Of a stretch of 64,000 nucleotides of DNA, positions 48,789 to 59,373 are shown piece by piece (the first letter of the stretch is position 1; the number at the start of each line of letters is the position of its first letter). The notes beneath the pieces are model-generated. The model searched no databases, had not been told where the DNA came from, and saw nothing but the letters and a program-made list of their open reading frames with translations. The stretch comes from Agromyces intestinalis (GTDB taxonomy: Bacteria > Actinomycetota > Actinomycetes > Actinomycetales > Microbacteriaceae). The translations under genes and the position numbers were made by a program. The DNA lies in the NCBI RefSeq assembly GCF_008365295.1, contig NZ_CP043505.1, forward strand, positions 2,914,001 to 2,978,000, written 5' to 3'.

Positions 48789-49678
48789 GCGGGCCGACCT
48801 CCGCGCCCGCGGCCGACGCGCTCGTGCGCCGCATCGGCCCGCGCACCTTCGACTTCGCACGCCAGGTCGCGGTGATGGCGATCGTGAACCGCACGCCCGA
48901 CTCGTTCTACGACCAGGGGCGCACCGATGCGACCGAGCTCGCGGTCGAGGCCGGGCTCCGCGCGGTCGAGGCCGGAGCCGACTGGGTCGACATCGGGGGA
49001 GCCAAGTTCGCACCCGGCCCGGCGATCCCGATCGAAGAGGAGCTCGAGCGCGTGGTTCCCGTCGTAGCGGGGCTCGCCCGTTCGGGTGCGGTGCTGTCGG
49101 TCGACACCTTCCATCCCGACGTCGCACGCGCCGCACTCGCCGCCGGCGCCCACGTGATCAACGACACGACCGGCCTGCACGACCCGGCGATGGCCGATGT
49201 CGTGGCCGCGGCCGAGGCCTCCGTGGTGGTCACCCACAGCCTCGCCGCCCCGCGCGAGCCCTACCCGTCGCCTCGGTACGGCGACGTGGTGGCCGACGTC
49301 GTCGCGTTCCTTCGCGAGCGGGTCGCGCTCGCCGAGTCGCGAGGCGTGGCATCCGATCGCATCATCGTCGACCCGGGCCACGACCTGAACAAGCAGACGC
49401 TCGACTCGCTCACCCTCACCCGGCGCCTCGACGAGGTGACCGCACTCGGGTACCCCACCCTCGTCGCGTTGTCGAATAAAGACTTCGTCGGCGAGAGCCT
49501 CGGCCGCCGCGACCGATCGCAGCGCGTCGAGGGGTCGCTGGCCGCCGCCGTGTACTGCGTGCTCAAAGGCGCCCGCATCGTGCGCGTGCACAACGTGCGC
49601 GAGACGGTCGACGCGATGCGCATGGTCGAGGCGATCGAGGGGTGGCGCGAGCCGGTCTTCCTGGAGCACAACCGGTGA
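48785..49678 (+). CDS. folP: dihydropteroate synthase-family protein
   Basis: DHPS joins p-aminobenzoate to the pterin pyrophosphate in folate synthesis. The protein is 297 residues. Motif MAIVNRTPDSFYDQGR lies near 30, ADWVDIGGAKFAPG near 68, VLSVDTFHPDVARAAL near 97 and IIVDPGHDLNKQTLDSL near 195. IGGAKF replaces the usual IGGESTRPG, as in the FolP2-like actinobacterial paralogs, so the classical folate role is less certain than the fold. It is coupled to the flavoprotein upstream. Confidence 0.82.
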   Translation: MSGPTSAPAADALVRRIGPRTFDFARQVAVMAIVNRTPDSFYDQGRTDATELAVEAGLRAVEAGADWVDIGGAKFAPGPAIPIEEELERVVPVVAGLARSGAVLSVDTFHPDVARAALAAGAHVINDTTGLHDPAMADVVAAAEASVVVTHSLAAPREPYPSPRYGDVVADVVAFLRERVALAESRGVASDRIIVDPGHDLNKQTLDSLTLTRRLDEVTALGYPTLVALSNKDFVGESLGRRDRSQRVEGSLAAAVYCVLKGARIVRVHNVRETVDAMRMVEAIEGWREPVFLEHNR

Positions 49679-49691
49679 GCGGGCGGCGTCG

Positions 49692-50423
49692 ATGAACCGG
49701 CCGGATGCCTCGCCCGCCGTCGACCGCGCGACCCTGCTCGACGCGTACGCGATCGACGATCGCACGACCCCCCGCGTGCGCATGAACTTCGTGATGAGCC
49801 TCGACGGCGCGGTCACGCTCGACGACCGCAGCGGCGGACTCGGGGACGCGAGCGATCGGCTCGCGATGGGGGTGCTGCGCGCGCTCGCCGATGTCGTGCT
49901 GGTCGGGCTCGGCACGGTGCGCGTCGAAGGGTACGGCGGGGTTCGGGTCGGCCGCGAGGGCGTCGCGTGGCGGCGCGAGCACGGGCTGCCCCACCAGCCG
50001 CGGATCGCGACGGTCTCGCGCGCGCTCGACATCGACGCGGCGCATCCGTTCTTCGCCGGGGCGGTCACCCGCCCGCTCGTGATCACCTGCGCTGCCTCGC
50101 CCCCCGCCCGCCGGGCCGCCCTGGCTGAGGTCGCCGATGTGATCGTCTGCGGCGAGGCATCCGTCGACCTGGGCGCGGCCCTCGCCGCGCTCGCCTCCGC
50201 GGGCCTCTCGCAGGTGCTCTGCGAGGGCGGGCCGCACCTGTTCGGCAGCCTGCTCGAGTCAGAGCTCGTCGACGAGCTGTGCCTGAGCCTCAGCCCGACG
50301 CTCGTCGGCGGCGACGCGGGGCGCATCGTGCGGGGTGCGGCCGAGGCGGCGCGCCGCATGCGGCTCGTGCACGCGCTGCCCGCGGGCGATCTGCTCCTAC
50401 TGCGCTACGCGCGCGAGCGCTGA
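49692..50423 (+). CDS. RibD C-terminal/dihydrofolate-reductase-like protein
   Basis: This is a 243-residue member of the RibD C-terminal (pyrimidine reductase) superfamily. VRMNFVMSLDGAVTLDDRSGGLGDASDR near residue 28 is the NADPH-side motif, VLVGLGTVRVEGYG near 73 and VLCEGGPHLFGSLLESELVDELCLSLSP near 176. It follows folP by 13 bases and ends that operon. A role in riboflavin or folate reduction fits the context but is not proven. It carries GGATGCC words near both ends. Confidence 0.82.
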   Translation: MNRPDASPAVDRATLLDAYAIDDRTTPRVRMNFVMSLDGAVTLDDRSGGLGDASDRLAMGVLRALADVVLVGLGTVRVEGYGGVRVGREGVAWRREHGLPHQPRIATVSRALDIDAAHPFFAGAVTRPLVITCAASPPARRAALAEVADVIVCGEASVDLGAALAALASAGLSQVLCEGGPHLFGSLLESELVDELCLSLSPTLVGGDAGRIVRGAAEAARRMRLVHALPAGDLLLLRYARER

Positions 50424-50521
50424 GCGGGCACAGCCCGCCGGGCGCCCGCTACGCGTCGCCCGCTGTCCCGTGCGGGGCCGCGCGTCCCCGGGCACGCGTC
50501 GCGGCGAATGCCGGGAAGCGC

Positions 50522-52168
50522 TCAGGCCGCCGCGTCGAGTGTGTGCGCGTCGAGGATCGTGTACGAGTAACCCTGCTCGGCGAGGAACCGCTGCCGGTTC
50601 TGCGCGAAGTCCTGGTCGACCGTGTCGCGTGCGACGAGCGTGTAGAAGTTCGCCGACAGGCCCGACTCCTTGGGGCGCAGCAGGCGTCCGAGGCGCTGCG
50701 CCTCCTCCTGTCGAGAGCCGAACGAGCCCGACACCTGGATCGCCACGGTCGCCTCGGGCAAGTCGACCGAGAAGTTCGCGACCTTCGAGACGACCAGCAC
50801 CTTCGTGCGGCCGTCGCGGAACTCCTGGTAGAGCCGCTCACGCTCGTCGACGGGCGTCGAGCCGGTGAGCTGCGGCGCGTCGAGGGCCTCGGCGAGCTCG
50901 TCGATCTGGTCGAGGTACTGGCCGATCACGAGGATGCGCTCGCCCTCGTGGCGCGCCACGAGCTGGCGCACGACGTCGAGCTTCGCGGGTGCGGTCGCCG
51001 CGAGCCGGTAGCGCTCGTCGTCGGCGGATGCCGCGTACTGCAGCCGCTCGGACTGCGGCAGGTCGATGCGCACCTCGTAGCAGGCGGCGGGCGAGATGAA
51101 GCCCTGCGCCTCGATCTCCTTCCACGGGGCGTCGAATCGCTTGGGGCCGATGAGCGAGAACACGTCGCCCTCACGGCCGTCCTCGCGCACGAGCGTCGCG
51201 GTGAGGCCGAGGCGGCGGCGCGCCTGCAGCTCGGCGGTGAGCTTGAACACGGGCGCCGGCAGCAGGTGCACCTCGTCGTACACGATGAGGCCCCAGTCGA
51301 GCGCGTCGAGCAGCGACAGATGCGCGTACTCGCCCTTCCGCTTCGCGGTGAGGATCTGGTACGTCGCAATCGTGACGGGCCTGATCTCCTTCACCTGGCC
51401 CGAGTACTCGCCGATCTCCTCCTCGGTGAGCGAGGTGCGGCGCAGCAGTTCGTCGCGCCACTGGCGGGCCGACACGGTATTGGTCACGAGGATGAGCGTC
51501 GTGGTCTTCGCGGTCGCCATGGCGCCGGCGCCGACGAGGGTCTTGCCCGCGCCGCACGGCAGTACGACCACGCCCGACCCGCCGTCGAAGAAGTTGTCGA
51601 CGGCCTTCTGCTGGTAGTCGCGCAGGTGCCAGCCCGTCTCGTCGAGGTCGATCTCGTGCGGAGTTCCGGGGGTGTAGCCGGCGAGGTCTTCGGCGGGCCA
51701 GCCGAGCTTCACCAGTTCCTGCTTGAGGGCGCCCCGCGCCCACGGGGCGACCAGGAAGCTCTCGTCGTCGATGCGCTCGCCGAGCAGGGGGGCGATGCGC
51801 TTCGCGCCCGACACCTCGGTGAGCACCGCGATGTCGGAGCTCTGCAGGCGCAGCGCACCGTCGTCGGTGCGGTCGATCACGAGCCGGCCGTAGCGGGCGA
51901 CGGTTTCGCGCATGTCGACGGCGACGGTCTGGGGCACCGGGAACTTCGCGTACTTCTCGAGCGTGCCGAGCATGTCTTCCGCGGTATGGCCCGCGGCGCG
52001 GGCGTTCCACAACCCGAGGCGGGTGATGCGGTACGTGTGGATGTGCTCGGGTGCGCGTTCGAGCTCGGCGAAGATCGCGAGGTCGTGGCGCGCATCCTCG
52101 GCGAGCGGGTTCGCGACCTCGAGGAGCACGGTGCGATCGCTCTGCACGATGAGGGGGCCGTCTGACAT
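50522..52168 (-). CDS. XPB/ERCC3-type DNA helicase
   Basis: This is a 548-residue superfamily 2 helicase of the bacterial XPB branch. Walker A is PCGAGKT near 202, the DEVH box is in IVYDEVHLLP near 293, motif III is TATLVRED near 318, and the C-terminal helicase half has VSKVANFSVDLPEATVAIQVSGSFGSRQEEAQRLGRLLRP near 470. The N-terminal domain matches XPB. Mycobacterial XPB is a 3'-5' DNA unwinding enzyme. It directly follows its partner-like gene on the same strand. TAGACT lies 8 bases before the ATG. Confidence 0.93.
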   Translation of the reverse strand: MSDGPLIVQSDRTVLLEVANPLAEDARHDLAIFAELERAPEHIHTYRITRLGLWNARAAGHTAEDMLGTLEKYAKFPVPQTVAVDMRETVARYGRLVIDRTDDGALRLQSSDIAVLTEVSGAKRIAPLLGERIDDESFLVAPWARGALKQELVKLGWPAEDLAGYTPGTPHEIDLDETGWHLRDYQQKAVDNFFDGGSGVVVLPCGAGKTLVGAGAMATAKTTTLILVTNTVSARQWRDELLRRTSLTEEEIGEYSGQVKEIRPVTIATYQILTAKRKGEYAHLSLLDALDWGLIVYDEVHLLPAPVFKLTAELQARRRLGLTATLVREDGREGDVFSLIGPKRFDAPWKEIEAQGFISPAACYEVRIDLPQSERLQYAASADDERYRLAATAPAKLDVVRQLVARHEGERILVIGQYLDQIDELAEALDAPQLTGSTPVDERERLYQEFRDGRTKVLVVSKVANFSVDLPEATVAIQVSGSFGSRQEEAQRLGRLLRPKESGLSANFYTLVARDTVDQDFAQNRQRFLAEQGYSYTILDAHTLDAAA

Positions 52169-52251
52169 AGCCGACCAGTCTACGCCCGTTCGATGGGAGC
52201 ACGGCCGCTGGGGCCAGAGGGGATGGGGCCAGGGGATGCCGCGCAGCGCGC

Positions 52252-54123
52252 TCAGGCGCCAGCGGGCGCCGGACCCACCGCGGCGATCGCCGACAACGGC
52301 AGTGTGCGCTCGATGTCGGCCTTCCGGTCGCGTGCGCGGAGCCGGCCGTTCGCCACGCTCGCCGGCGCGAGGAGGTAGTCGGCCGTCTGACCGCCGGGCA
52401 TGCGCACGGTGACCGTCAGCGTCTCCTTCGAGCGGGCCGCCGCCTCGAGTTGGCGAGCGAGCCAGGCCTGCTCGGTGCCGGGATCCTCGGTGGCGACGAG
52501 GATCCGGTCGAGCAGCTCGCCGATCGGGTCGCCGGGCGCCGACGGTTGCGGGGGTGCAGCGGCGAGGCGGTGGCGGCTGAGCCGCAGGATCCGCCCGCTC
52601 GCGTCCTCGGCGGCGACCGGGTACTTCGCGTCGGAGAGGGCCCAGAACACGACGTCGGGCGGAAACCTCGACAGCAGGCGGTGCTCGCCCGAACGTCGCA
52701 GCGCGACGGGCGTGAGCGACTGGTCGACCTCGAGCTGGCCGATGAGCGCAGGGTCGTCGGAGCGCACCGCCGCCTTGGCGGGGGCATCCGAGGGGTCGGC
52801 GGCCGCGACCCGCACCGCTCCGAACCGGCGCGCGGCCTCGGTGACCAGGTACTCGAGCGGCTGCGGCACGCCGGTGAGCGAGATCGACTGGAGGAAGGAG
52901 CGGATCGACTCGGCCGATTCGCCCGCCGCGAGCCCGCGGTTCACGGATGCCGCGCTCACGCGATAGCTCGAGGCGAGATCGCGACCCTCGACGTCGGCGA
53001 AGCCGCGCAGGCGGGCGTCGAGTGCGGGTTCGAGCGGCCCGGGGGAGACGACCGACAGATCGTGCTGCAGGTAGACGCGGTCGACCTGCTTCGGGAAATG
53101 CGCTGCGAGCTCGGCGGCGGCGCGCTCGAGGTCTCCGGCCAGGACCAGCCGGGCGCTCTCGACGGGCTCGCGCGAGACCGCGAGGCCGAGCGCGTCAGCC
53201 TCGTCGGCGAGCCGGCGCAGCCCCTCGTCGAGCCAGGGGCCGCCAGCGGGATAGAACCACGCGACGTCATCGCGCAGCGCCGCCGCCGACAGGCTTCCGG
53301 TGCGTCGCGCCACGAGCTCGCGCAGCGGCGCGGGGATGCGGTCGCGCCAGCACTGGGCGAGAAGCCGCCACCGGCTCGCGGCGTCGCCGAGCACCCACGC
53401 GGCACCCTGCTCGGACTCGTACCAGTACGCGCCCTCGCGGGTGATGAGACCGGCCTCGGTCGCCCGGCGGGCGAGCGCGGGCACCTCGTCGAGCGGCAGC
53501 CCCGTCGCCTCGGCGATGCGTTTGGAGTCGGGGAGCGAGAGTCCGCCCTTGGCGAGTTCGCGCGCGGGCTGGAGCCCGAGCGCGGCGATGAGCTCGGCGG
53601 TCGCGGCGATCGTCGCATACGCGGCCTCGGCGGCGCGACGCGCGAGCAGCGTGCGGTCGACGGCGTCGACCGCCTCGAGCACGGGCGGTGCGGGCGCCAC
53701 GAGCGCGGCGGGCTCGGGCAGGTCGGCGCCGAGGCGGGGCACGACCCGTTGCACGACGGCGCCCGGCACCTGCACGCCGCCGTCGTCGTCGAGGACCAGC
53801 AGGAGCAGCCCGGCGAGGTCGGCAACGAGTGCGTCGGCGCGTTCGACGAGCCGAGCGGATGCCTCGAGCCGCCGCAGTTCGTCGGAGATGGCGCCGGTCG
53901 TCATCGGCGACTCGCCCTGGGCGAGCGTCGCGGCGACGGCGAGCAGGGCGAGGTGCGGCCGGTCGAGTCGGGCGATGGCGTGGTCGAGCGAATCGGGCGT
54001 GGTGAGCGCGTCGGCCAGGTCGAACAGGTCGTCGATGCCCGACCGGTCGAACTCACGTGCTGCCAGCGCAGCCGCAAGGGTGTCGCGCGACATCGCGCGG
54101 AGCCTGGCGGCGAGCTCGAGCAT
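52252..54123 (-). CDS. helicase-associated protein encoded with XPB
   Basis: This is a 623-residue protein with a helical N-terminal region of winged-helix type repeats (about 80-300) and a C-terminal helicase-associated (Hel-assoc/DUF3487-like) domain with QPLEYLVTEAARRFGAVRV near 435. In mycobacteria the equivalent gene (Rv0862c) sits beside xpb (Rv0861c), as here. It lacks ATPase motifs, so it probably assists or regulates the XPB helicase. The gap to XPB is 83 bases. Confidence 0.83.
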   Translation of the reverse strand: MLELAARLRAMSRDTLAAALAAREFDRSGIDDLFDLADALTTPDSLDHAIARLDRPHLALLAVAATLAQGESPMTTGAISDELRRLEASARLVERADALVADLAGLLLLVLDDDGGVQVPGAVVQRVVPRLGADLPEPAALVAPAPPVLEAVDAVDRTLLARRAAEAAYATIAATAELIAALGLQPARELAKGGLSLPDSKRIAEATGLPLDEVPALARRATEAGLITREGAYWYESEQGAAWVLGDAASRWRLLAQCWRDRIPAPLRELVARRTGSLSAAALRDDVAWFYPAGGPWLDEGLRRLADEADALGLAVSREPVESARLVLAGDLERAAAELAAHFPKQVDRVYLQHDLSVVSPGPLEPALDARLRGFADVEGRDLASSYRVSAASVNRGLAAGESAESIRSFLQSISLTGVPQPLEYLVTEAARRFGAVRVAAADPSDAPAKAAVRSDDPALIGQLEVDQSLTPVALRRSGEHRLLSRFPPDVVFWALSDAKYPVAAEDASGRILRLSRHRLAAAPPQPSAPGDPIGELLDRILVATEDPGTEQAWLARQLEAAARSKETLTVTVRMPGGQTADYLLAPASVANGRLRARDRKADIERTLPLSAIAAVGPAPAGA

Positions 54124-54132
54124 GGTCGGCCG

Positions 54133-54405
54133 TCAGGCCGATCCTCGTGATTCGCGCCCGCGACGGACGCCGTTCACGATGAGGAGTGCGATGAGCAGCA
54201 GGAACCCGAGCGGCAGACCGAACCAGGGCAGCATCACCACGAACGGCCAGATGCCCTCTTGGATCCAACCCGTCGTGTTCGCGTTCGCGAGGGTGCCGAT
54301 CATGACGGCGAAGAACGCGACGATCGAGACGCCGACGGTGCCCGCGACCATGTACGCGAGGATGCGCTCGGTGCGGTGTTCGGCGACGGGGCTCTGGGAG
54401 GACAC
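54133..54405 (-). CDS. small two-helix membrane protein
   Basis: This is a 90-residue protein with two predicted membrane helices (about 17-40 and 50-76) and a basic tail VNGVRRGRESRGSA. The GTG at 54405 is preceded on the minus strand by TATCCT 7 bases away and no ribosome site, consistent with a leaderless transcript. A longer frame up to 54444 would overlap that promoter. It lies just before the helicase-associated gene on the same strand. The function is unknown. Confidence 0.68.
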   Translation of the reverse strand: MSSQSPVAEHRTERILAYMVAGTVGVSIVAFFAVMIGTLANANTTGWIQEGIWPFVVMLPWFGLPLGFLLLIALLIVNGVRRGRESRGSA

Positions 54406-54509
54406 AACACTAAGGATAGGACAGGGCGGGCGCCCGGCGCCCACCGTAGACTGGAGGGCAGGGCGGTGCGATCCGGCGTGCCCCGAAACGACGAGCGAGG
54501 TTCCATACG

Positions 54510-54890
54510 ATGCCCACCGGCAGGGTCAAGTTCTACGACGAGGAGAAGGGATTCGGCTTCATCAGCACCGATGACGGCCAGGAGGTCTTCCTTCACGCGT
54601 CCGCGCTGCCCGCCGGAGCCACGGTGCGCAGCGGCACGAGGCTCGAGTTCGGCATCGCCGACGGCAAGCGCGGCGCCCAGGCCCTCTCGGTGCGGGTGCT
54701 CGAGGCGCCCGTGAGCCTCAGCAAGATCAACCGCCGATCGGCCGACGACATGGCCGTCGTCGTCGAAGACCTGGTGAAGTGGCTCGACGCGGCCGGCACC
54801 GACCTGCGCCGCGGCCGCTACCCCGACAAGGCGCGCGGCCGACAGATCGCGGCGCTGCTGCGCAAGGTGGCGGACGAACTGGATGCCTGA
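54510..54890 (+). CDS. cold-shock-domain protein with C-terminal extension
   Basis: This is a 126-residue protein. The cold-shock OB domain (about 1-65) has KGFGFIST and VFLHASAL as RNP1 and RNP2. A helical extension follows (about 72-126), with DDMAVVVEDLVKWLDAAG and a basic GRYPDKARGRQIAALLRKV. Such extended Csp proteins are conserved in actinobacteria next to a DUF3027 gene, as here. A promoter TAGACT (54447-54452) lies 57 bases upstream. Its stop overlaps the next ATG by 8 bases. Confidence 0.9.
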   Translation: MPTGRVKFYDEEKGFGFISTDDGQEVFLHASALPAGATVRSGTRLEFGIADGKRGAQALSVRVLEAPVSLSKINRRSADDMAVVVEDLVKWLDAAGTDLRRGRYPDKARGRQIAALLRKVADELDA

Positions 54891-55677
54891 GCCCGAGGAG
54901 TCCATCGCGATCGACGAGCGTGAGGTCGAGGCGCCGATCGTCGAGGAACCGGCCGCCGCGCCGGTGGCCGACGACGTGCTGCTCGCGTCGGTGGCCCTCG
55001 CGCAGCGCGCGCTGCTCGAGGTGACCGCGCCCGAGTCGGTCGGTTCGGTGATCGGCCACGTCGTCGAAGGCGAGCACGTGCTGACCCTGCATTTCGCGGC
55101 CGATCTGTCGGGCTACCCCGGTTGGCACTGGAGCGTGACGCTCGCGCGGGTCGAGGGCGCAGAGCCGACCGTGCTCGAGACCGAGCTGATGCCGGGCGAC
55201 CGGGCGCTCCTCGCGCCCGAGTGGGTGCCGTGGTCCGAACGCCTCGCCGAGTACCGCGCCGCCCAGGTCGTCGCCGCCGAGGCGTCGACGTCGGGCGACG
55301 ACGCCGATCTCGACGACGCCGATCTCGACGACGCCGATCTGGACGAGGGCTCCGACCCGGCCGATGCCGACGAGGGCGACGACCTCGATGACGACGGCGA
55401 CGACGACGCCGAGTACGGTGACGACGACGCCCACGAGTTCGACGGCATCGACATCGACGTGCTCGACGAGTCCGACGATCCGTTCGAGGTCGGCGAGCCG
55501 CTCGAGGTCGAGGCCGACGGGTCGGACGACGACGAGACGGTTCAGTCCGAGGGCACCGAGCCCGAGGCATCCGACGAGCCCGAGGCATCCGGCGAGCCTG
55601 AGGCATCCGACGGCACTGAGCCCGAGGCATCCGACGAGCCTGAGGCATCCGAGGCATCCGAGGCATCCGGCGACTGA
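54883..55677 (+). CDS. DUF3027 protein with acidic repeat tail
   Basis: This is a 264-residue protein. The DUF3027 core (about 25-135) shows YPGWHWSVTLARVEGAEPTVLETELMPGDRALLAPEWVPWSERLAEY. After it comes an acidic tail of Asp-Leu-Asp-Asp repeats (about 145-180) and then seven copies of the word GAGGCATCCG reading Glu-Ala-Ser (about 227-263). It overlaps the cold-shock extension gene by 8 bases. The tail is encoded antisense to the end of the DUF2530 gene. The role is unknown. Confidence 0.87.
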   Translation: MPEPEESIAIDEREVEAPIVEEPAAAPVADDVLLASVALAQRALLEVTAPESVGSVIGHVVEGEHVLTLHFAADLSGYPGWHWSVTLARVEGAEPTVLETELMPGDRALLAPEWVPWSERLAEYRAAQVVAAEASTSGDDADLDDADLDDADLDEGSDPADADEGDDLDDDGDDDAEYGDDDAHEFDGIDIDVLDESDDPFEVGEPLEVEADGSDDDETVQSEGTEPEASDEPEASGEPEASDGTEPEASDEPEASEASEASGD

Positions 55678-55913
55678 CCTCGTCGCCGCAGCACCTGCAC
55701 GACCACCAGCCCGACGAGGCCGAGGGCGAGCGCGATCCAGCAGGCCGTGCTCACCCAGCCGAGCCCCGCGGAGTCGAGGGCGTCGGCGAATGCCAGCGAG
55801 GCGACCAACGCGATCGCCCACAGCACGGTGCCGACCAGCAGCGCCTTGCGCGCGTCGGCCCGCGCGGGAGCCGGATCGGGCCGGCGCTCGCGCTCGCTGA
55901 GCCAGAGGCGCAC
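55542..55913 (-). CDS. DUF2530 membrane protein with Asp-Ala-Ser repeat tail
   Basis: This is a 123-residue protein. Two membrane helices (about 24-44 and 53-74) make up the DUF2530 core. The C-terminal third is a repeat of Asp-Ala-Ser and Gly-Ser-Ser written by the same GGATGCC words that encode Glu-Ala-Ser on the opposite strand, so 136 bases of coding sequence overlap tail to tail. The GTG at 55913 lies four bases after serC, so it is the second gene of a serC operon. Confidence 0.78.
   Translation of the reverse strand: MRLWLSERERRPDPAPARADARKALLVGTVLWAIALVASLAFADALDSAGLGWVSTACWIALALGLVGLVVVQVLRRRGQSPDASDASDASGSSDASGSVPSDASGSPDASGSSDASGSVPSD
55564..55669. repeat. array of seven GAGGCATCCG words
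   Basis: The 10-base word begins at 55564, 55582, 55600, 55624, 55642, 55651 and 55660, with spacings of 18, 18, 24, 18, 9 and 9. The last copies share a base. It encodes Glu-Ala-Ser on the plus strand and Asp-Ala-Ser on the minus strand, in two annotated genes at once. Confidence 0.95.
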
Positions 55914-55917
55914 GCGT

Positions 55918-57817
<1,900 letters not shown>

Positions 57818-57898
57818 TCCGTCGCCCGCCGCCTCGCGTTCGCCGCGGGGTGCACGGGGGCCGAACGTCCCGAATCGAGACCGTTCCGTTATCCGGAT

Positions 57899-57927
57899 GT
57901 GACATTCGAGGGGTCGTCACGTATCCT
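57899..57927 (+). promoter_or_regulatory. promoter of the NlpC/P60 gene
   Basis: -35 GTGACA (57899-57904), a 17-base spacer and -10 TATCCT (57922-57927). An in-frame GTG that would extend the reading frame is the first codon of this -35, so the coding start must lie downstream, at the TTG at 58073. The CHAP gene has the same arrangement. Confidence 0.6.
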
Positions 57928-58072
57928 CGTTCGAGTTCGTCGGCAGAAGCCAGTCGGCGGGCCGAGGTCGAGACGCCCCTGGTTCCACCGCTCGATCTGG
58001 AAACCCGTGAAGCGCCGCAAGGCGAGCCAGGTGGGCCGGCCCGAGGGCCGCGGGCGACGGAGGTACCTTCTT

Positions 58073-59002
58073 TTGGCTCGTTCCCCCTGGCGCCGCATCA
58101 GCGGCACCGGCCCCAGGCGATCGCTCCGATCGACCACGAAGGCCGCGAAGACTCGAACCACTCCCCACATCCCGCTCGCTCCGGCTGAAGTCCGGGACGA
58201 CGCGCGGGCGGCGACGGCCGACCTCGGCGCGGCCGTGACCAGCGGTCGCCGCGCCGCGCCCTCGCCGGCACCGCTGGCATCGACCCGGCGACTGCGCCGT
58301 GGCGGCGTCGCGAACGTCGCCGTGATGGCGATCTCGGCCGGCATCGTCGGCACGCTGGCCCTGCCCGCGTACGCGTTCGTGCCCGGCACCGAGGGGCCGC
58401 AGTTCGCCGAATCCGCCGAGGCCCGACTCACCAAAGCGAATCCGCAGTCCGTCGACGTCGCCGCCGACGTGATCGCCGCGCCGGTGACCACCGACGGCCT
58501 CGACACGACGACCGGCGAGCAGATTCGCGAGGCCGCCGCCGCCGAGGCAGCGGCGGCCGCCGAGGCAGCCCGTCAGGCCGCCGAAGCGCAGATGGCCTCC
58601 TACGCCGCGGGGTACAGCGGCCCCTCGGTGAGCGACTTCCTCGCGAACCCGCCGTACCCGTCCTACGACCTCGGCGCCGTGTACAACGTCGCCACCCAGT
58701 ACATCGGCACACCGTACGTCTACGGCGGCGCGACTCCCGCCGGCTTCGACTGTTCGGGCTTCGTGATGTACGTCTTCGCGCAGTTCGGCATCTCGCTGCC
58801 GCACTCATCGTCGGGCCAGGGCGACGCAGGAAGCACGATCTCCGAGGCGGACGCGGTGCCCGGCGACCTCGTGATCATGTCGGGTCACGACGGCTTCTAC
58901 GCCGGCGGCGGCATGATCCTGCACGCGCCGTACGAGGGTGCGTCGGTGCGCGTCCAGCCGATCTGGACGAGCGACTACCGCATCGTACGCATCGGCGTCT
59001 GA
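58073..59002 (+). CDS. NlpC/P60 cell-wall peptidase
   Basis: This is a 309-residue C40 peptidase. An N-terminal basic stretch precedes a signal/anchor helix ending ALPAYAFVPGT (about 80-105). The NlpC/P60 domain has Cys in FDCSGFVMY near 226, His in SGHDGFYAGG near 265 and a polar third residue. Ala-rich coiled linker AAAAEAAAAAEAARQAAEA sits near 150. It should cut stem-peptide bonds of peptidoglycan outside the cell. The TTG at 58073 has a GGAGG site; the longer frame starts in the -35. The leader is about 140 bases. Confidence 0.87.
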   Translation: MARSPWRRISGTGPRRSLRSTTKAAKTRTTPHIPLAPAEVRDDARAATADLGAAVTSGRRAAPSPAPLASTRRLRRGGVANVAVMAISAGIVGTLALPAYAFVPGTEGPQFAESAEARLTKANPQSVDVAADVIAAPVTTDGLDTTTGEQIREAAAAEAAAAAEAARQAAEAQMASYAAGYSGPSVSDFLANPPYPSYDLGAVYNVATQYIGTPYVYGGATPAGFDCSGFVMYVFAQFGISLPHSSSGQGDAGSTISEADAVPGDLVIMSGHDGFYAGGGMILHAPYEGASVRVQPIWTSDYRIVRIGV

Positions 59003-59373
59003 GCGGCGACGCGGATGTGAACATCGCGTGACTGCGCACAGGGAACGGCGTGCCGGGGGGAACCGGCACGCCGTTTCCGGTCTAGCCTGTACCTCGACGA
59101 TCCCGAGCCATCCGGGGAGGCGGGCGATGATCCGAGTGCGAGGCATCCATTCCACGGATGCGCGCGCGCTCTTCCATCAGCGCCGCAGCAGTCAGCCTCG
59201 CGGAGGCCGCGACCACCATGCCGACGGGCACTGTCCACTGGACGGTGCCCGTTCTTCGTCTCCGCGGGTGTTCGCACCCTCGGCGCGTGTCGCGACATCC
59301 GCACCCCGATCCGCTCGGATCGTGACCTGTTCACGCGGCTGGAAGCCATCCAGCACCGATCGAAAGGCACTCC
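59003..59373. other. intergenic region between NlpC/P60 and HNH genes
   Basis: This 371-base gap has the NlpC/P60 terminator (59044-59075) and a TAGCCT -10-like box (59083-59088). An imperfect hairpin (59224-59252) is followed by TCTTCG. It may be the long leader of the HNH gene with an attenuator. A GAGGCATCC word lies near 59142. No protein gene was found. Confidence 0.6.
59044..59075 (+). terminator. terminator after the NlpC/P60 gene
   Basis: AACGGCGTGCCGG (59044-59056) pairs perfectly with CCGGCACGCCGTT (59063-59075), followed by T. The loop is GGGGAA. Confidence 0.85.

Noticed and set aside
57899-58072. A c-di-AMP (ydaO-type) riboswitch before the NlpC/P60 gene
   Set aside because: Such genes often carry one, but the conserved GGGGTGAATC and CAGCTAACC segments are not present. 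The leader stays unassigned.
59217-59260. A cold-shock-like peptide start (MPTGTVHW) in the NlpC-HNH gap
   Set aside because: The similarity to a cold-shock N-terminus ends after eight residues and the bases are explained by a hairpin.
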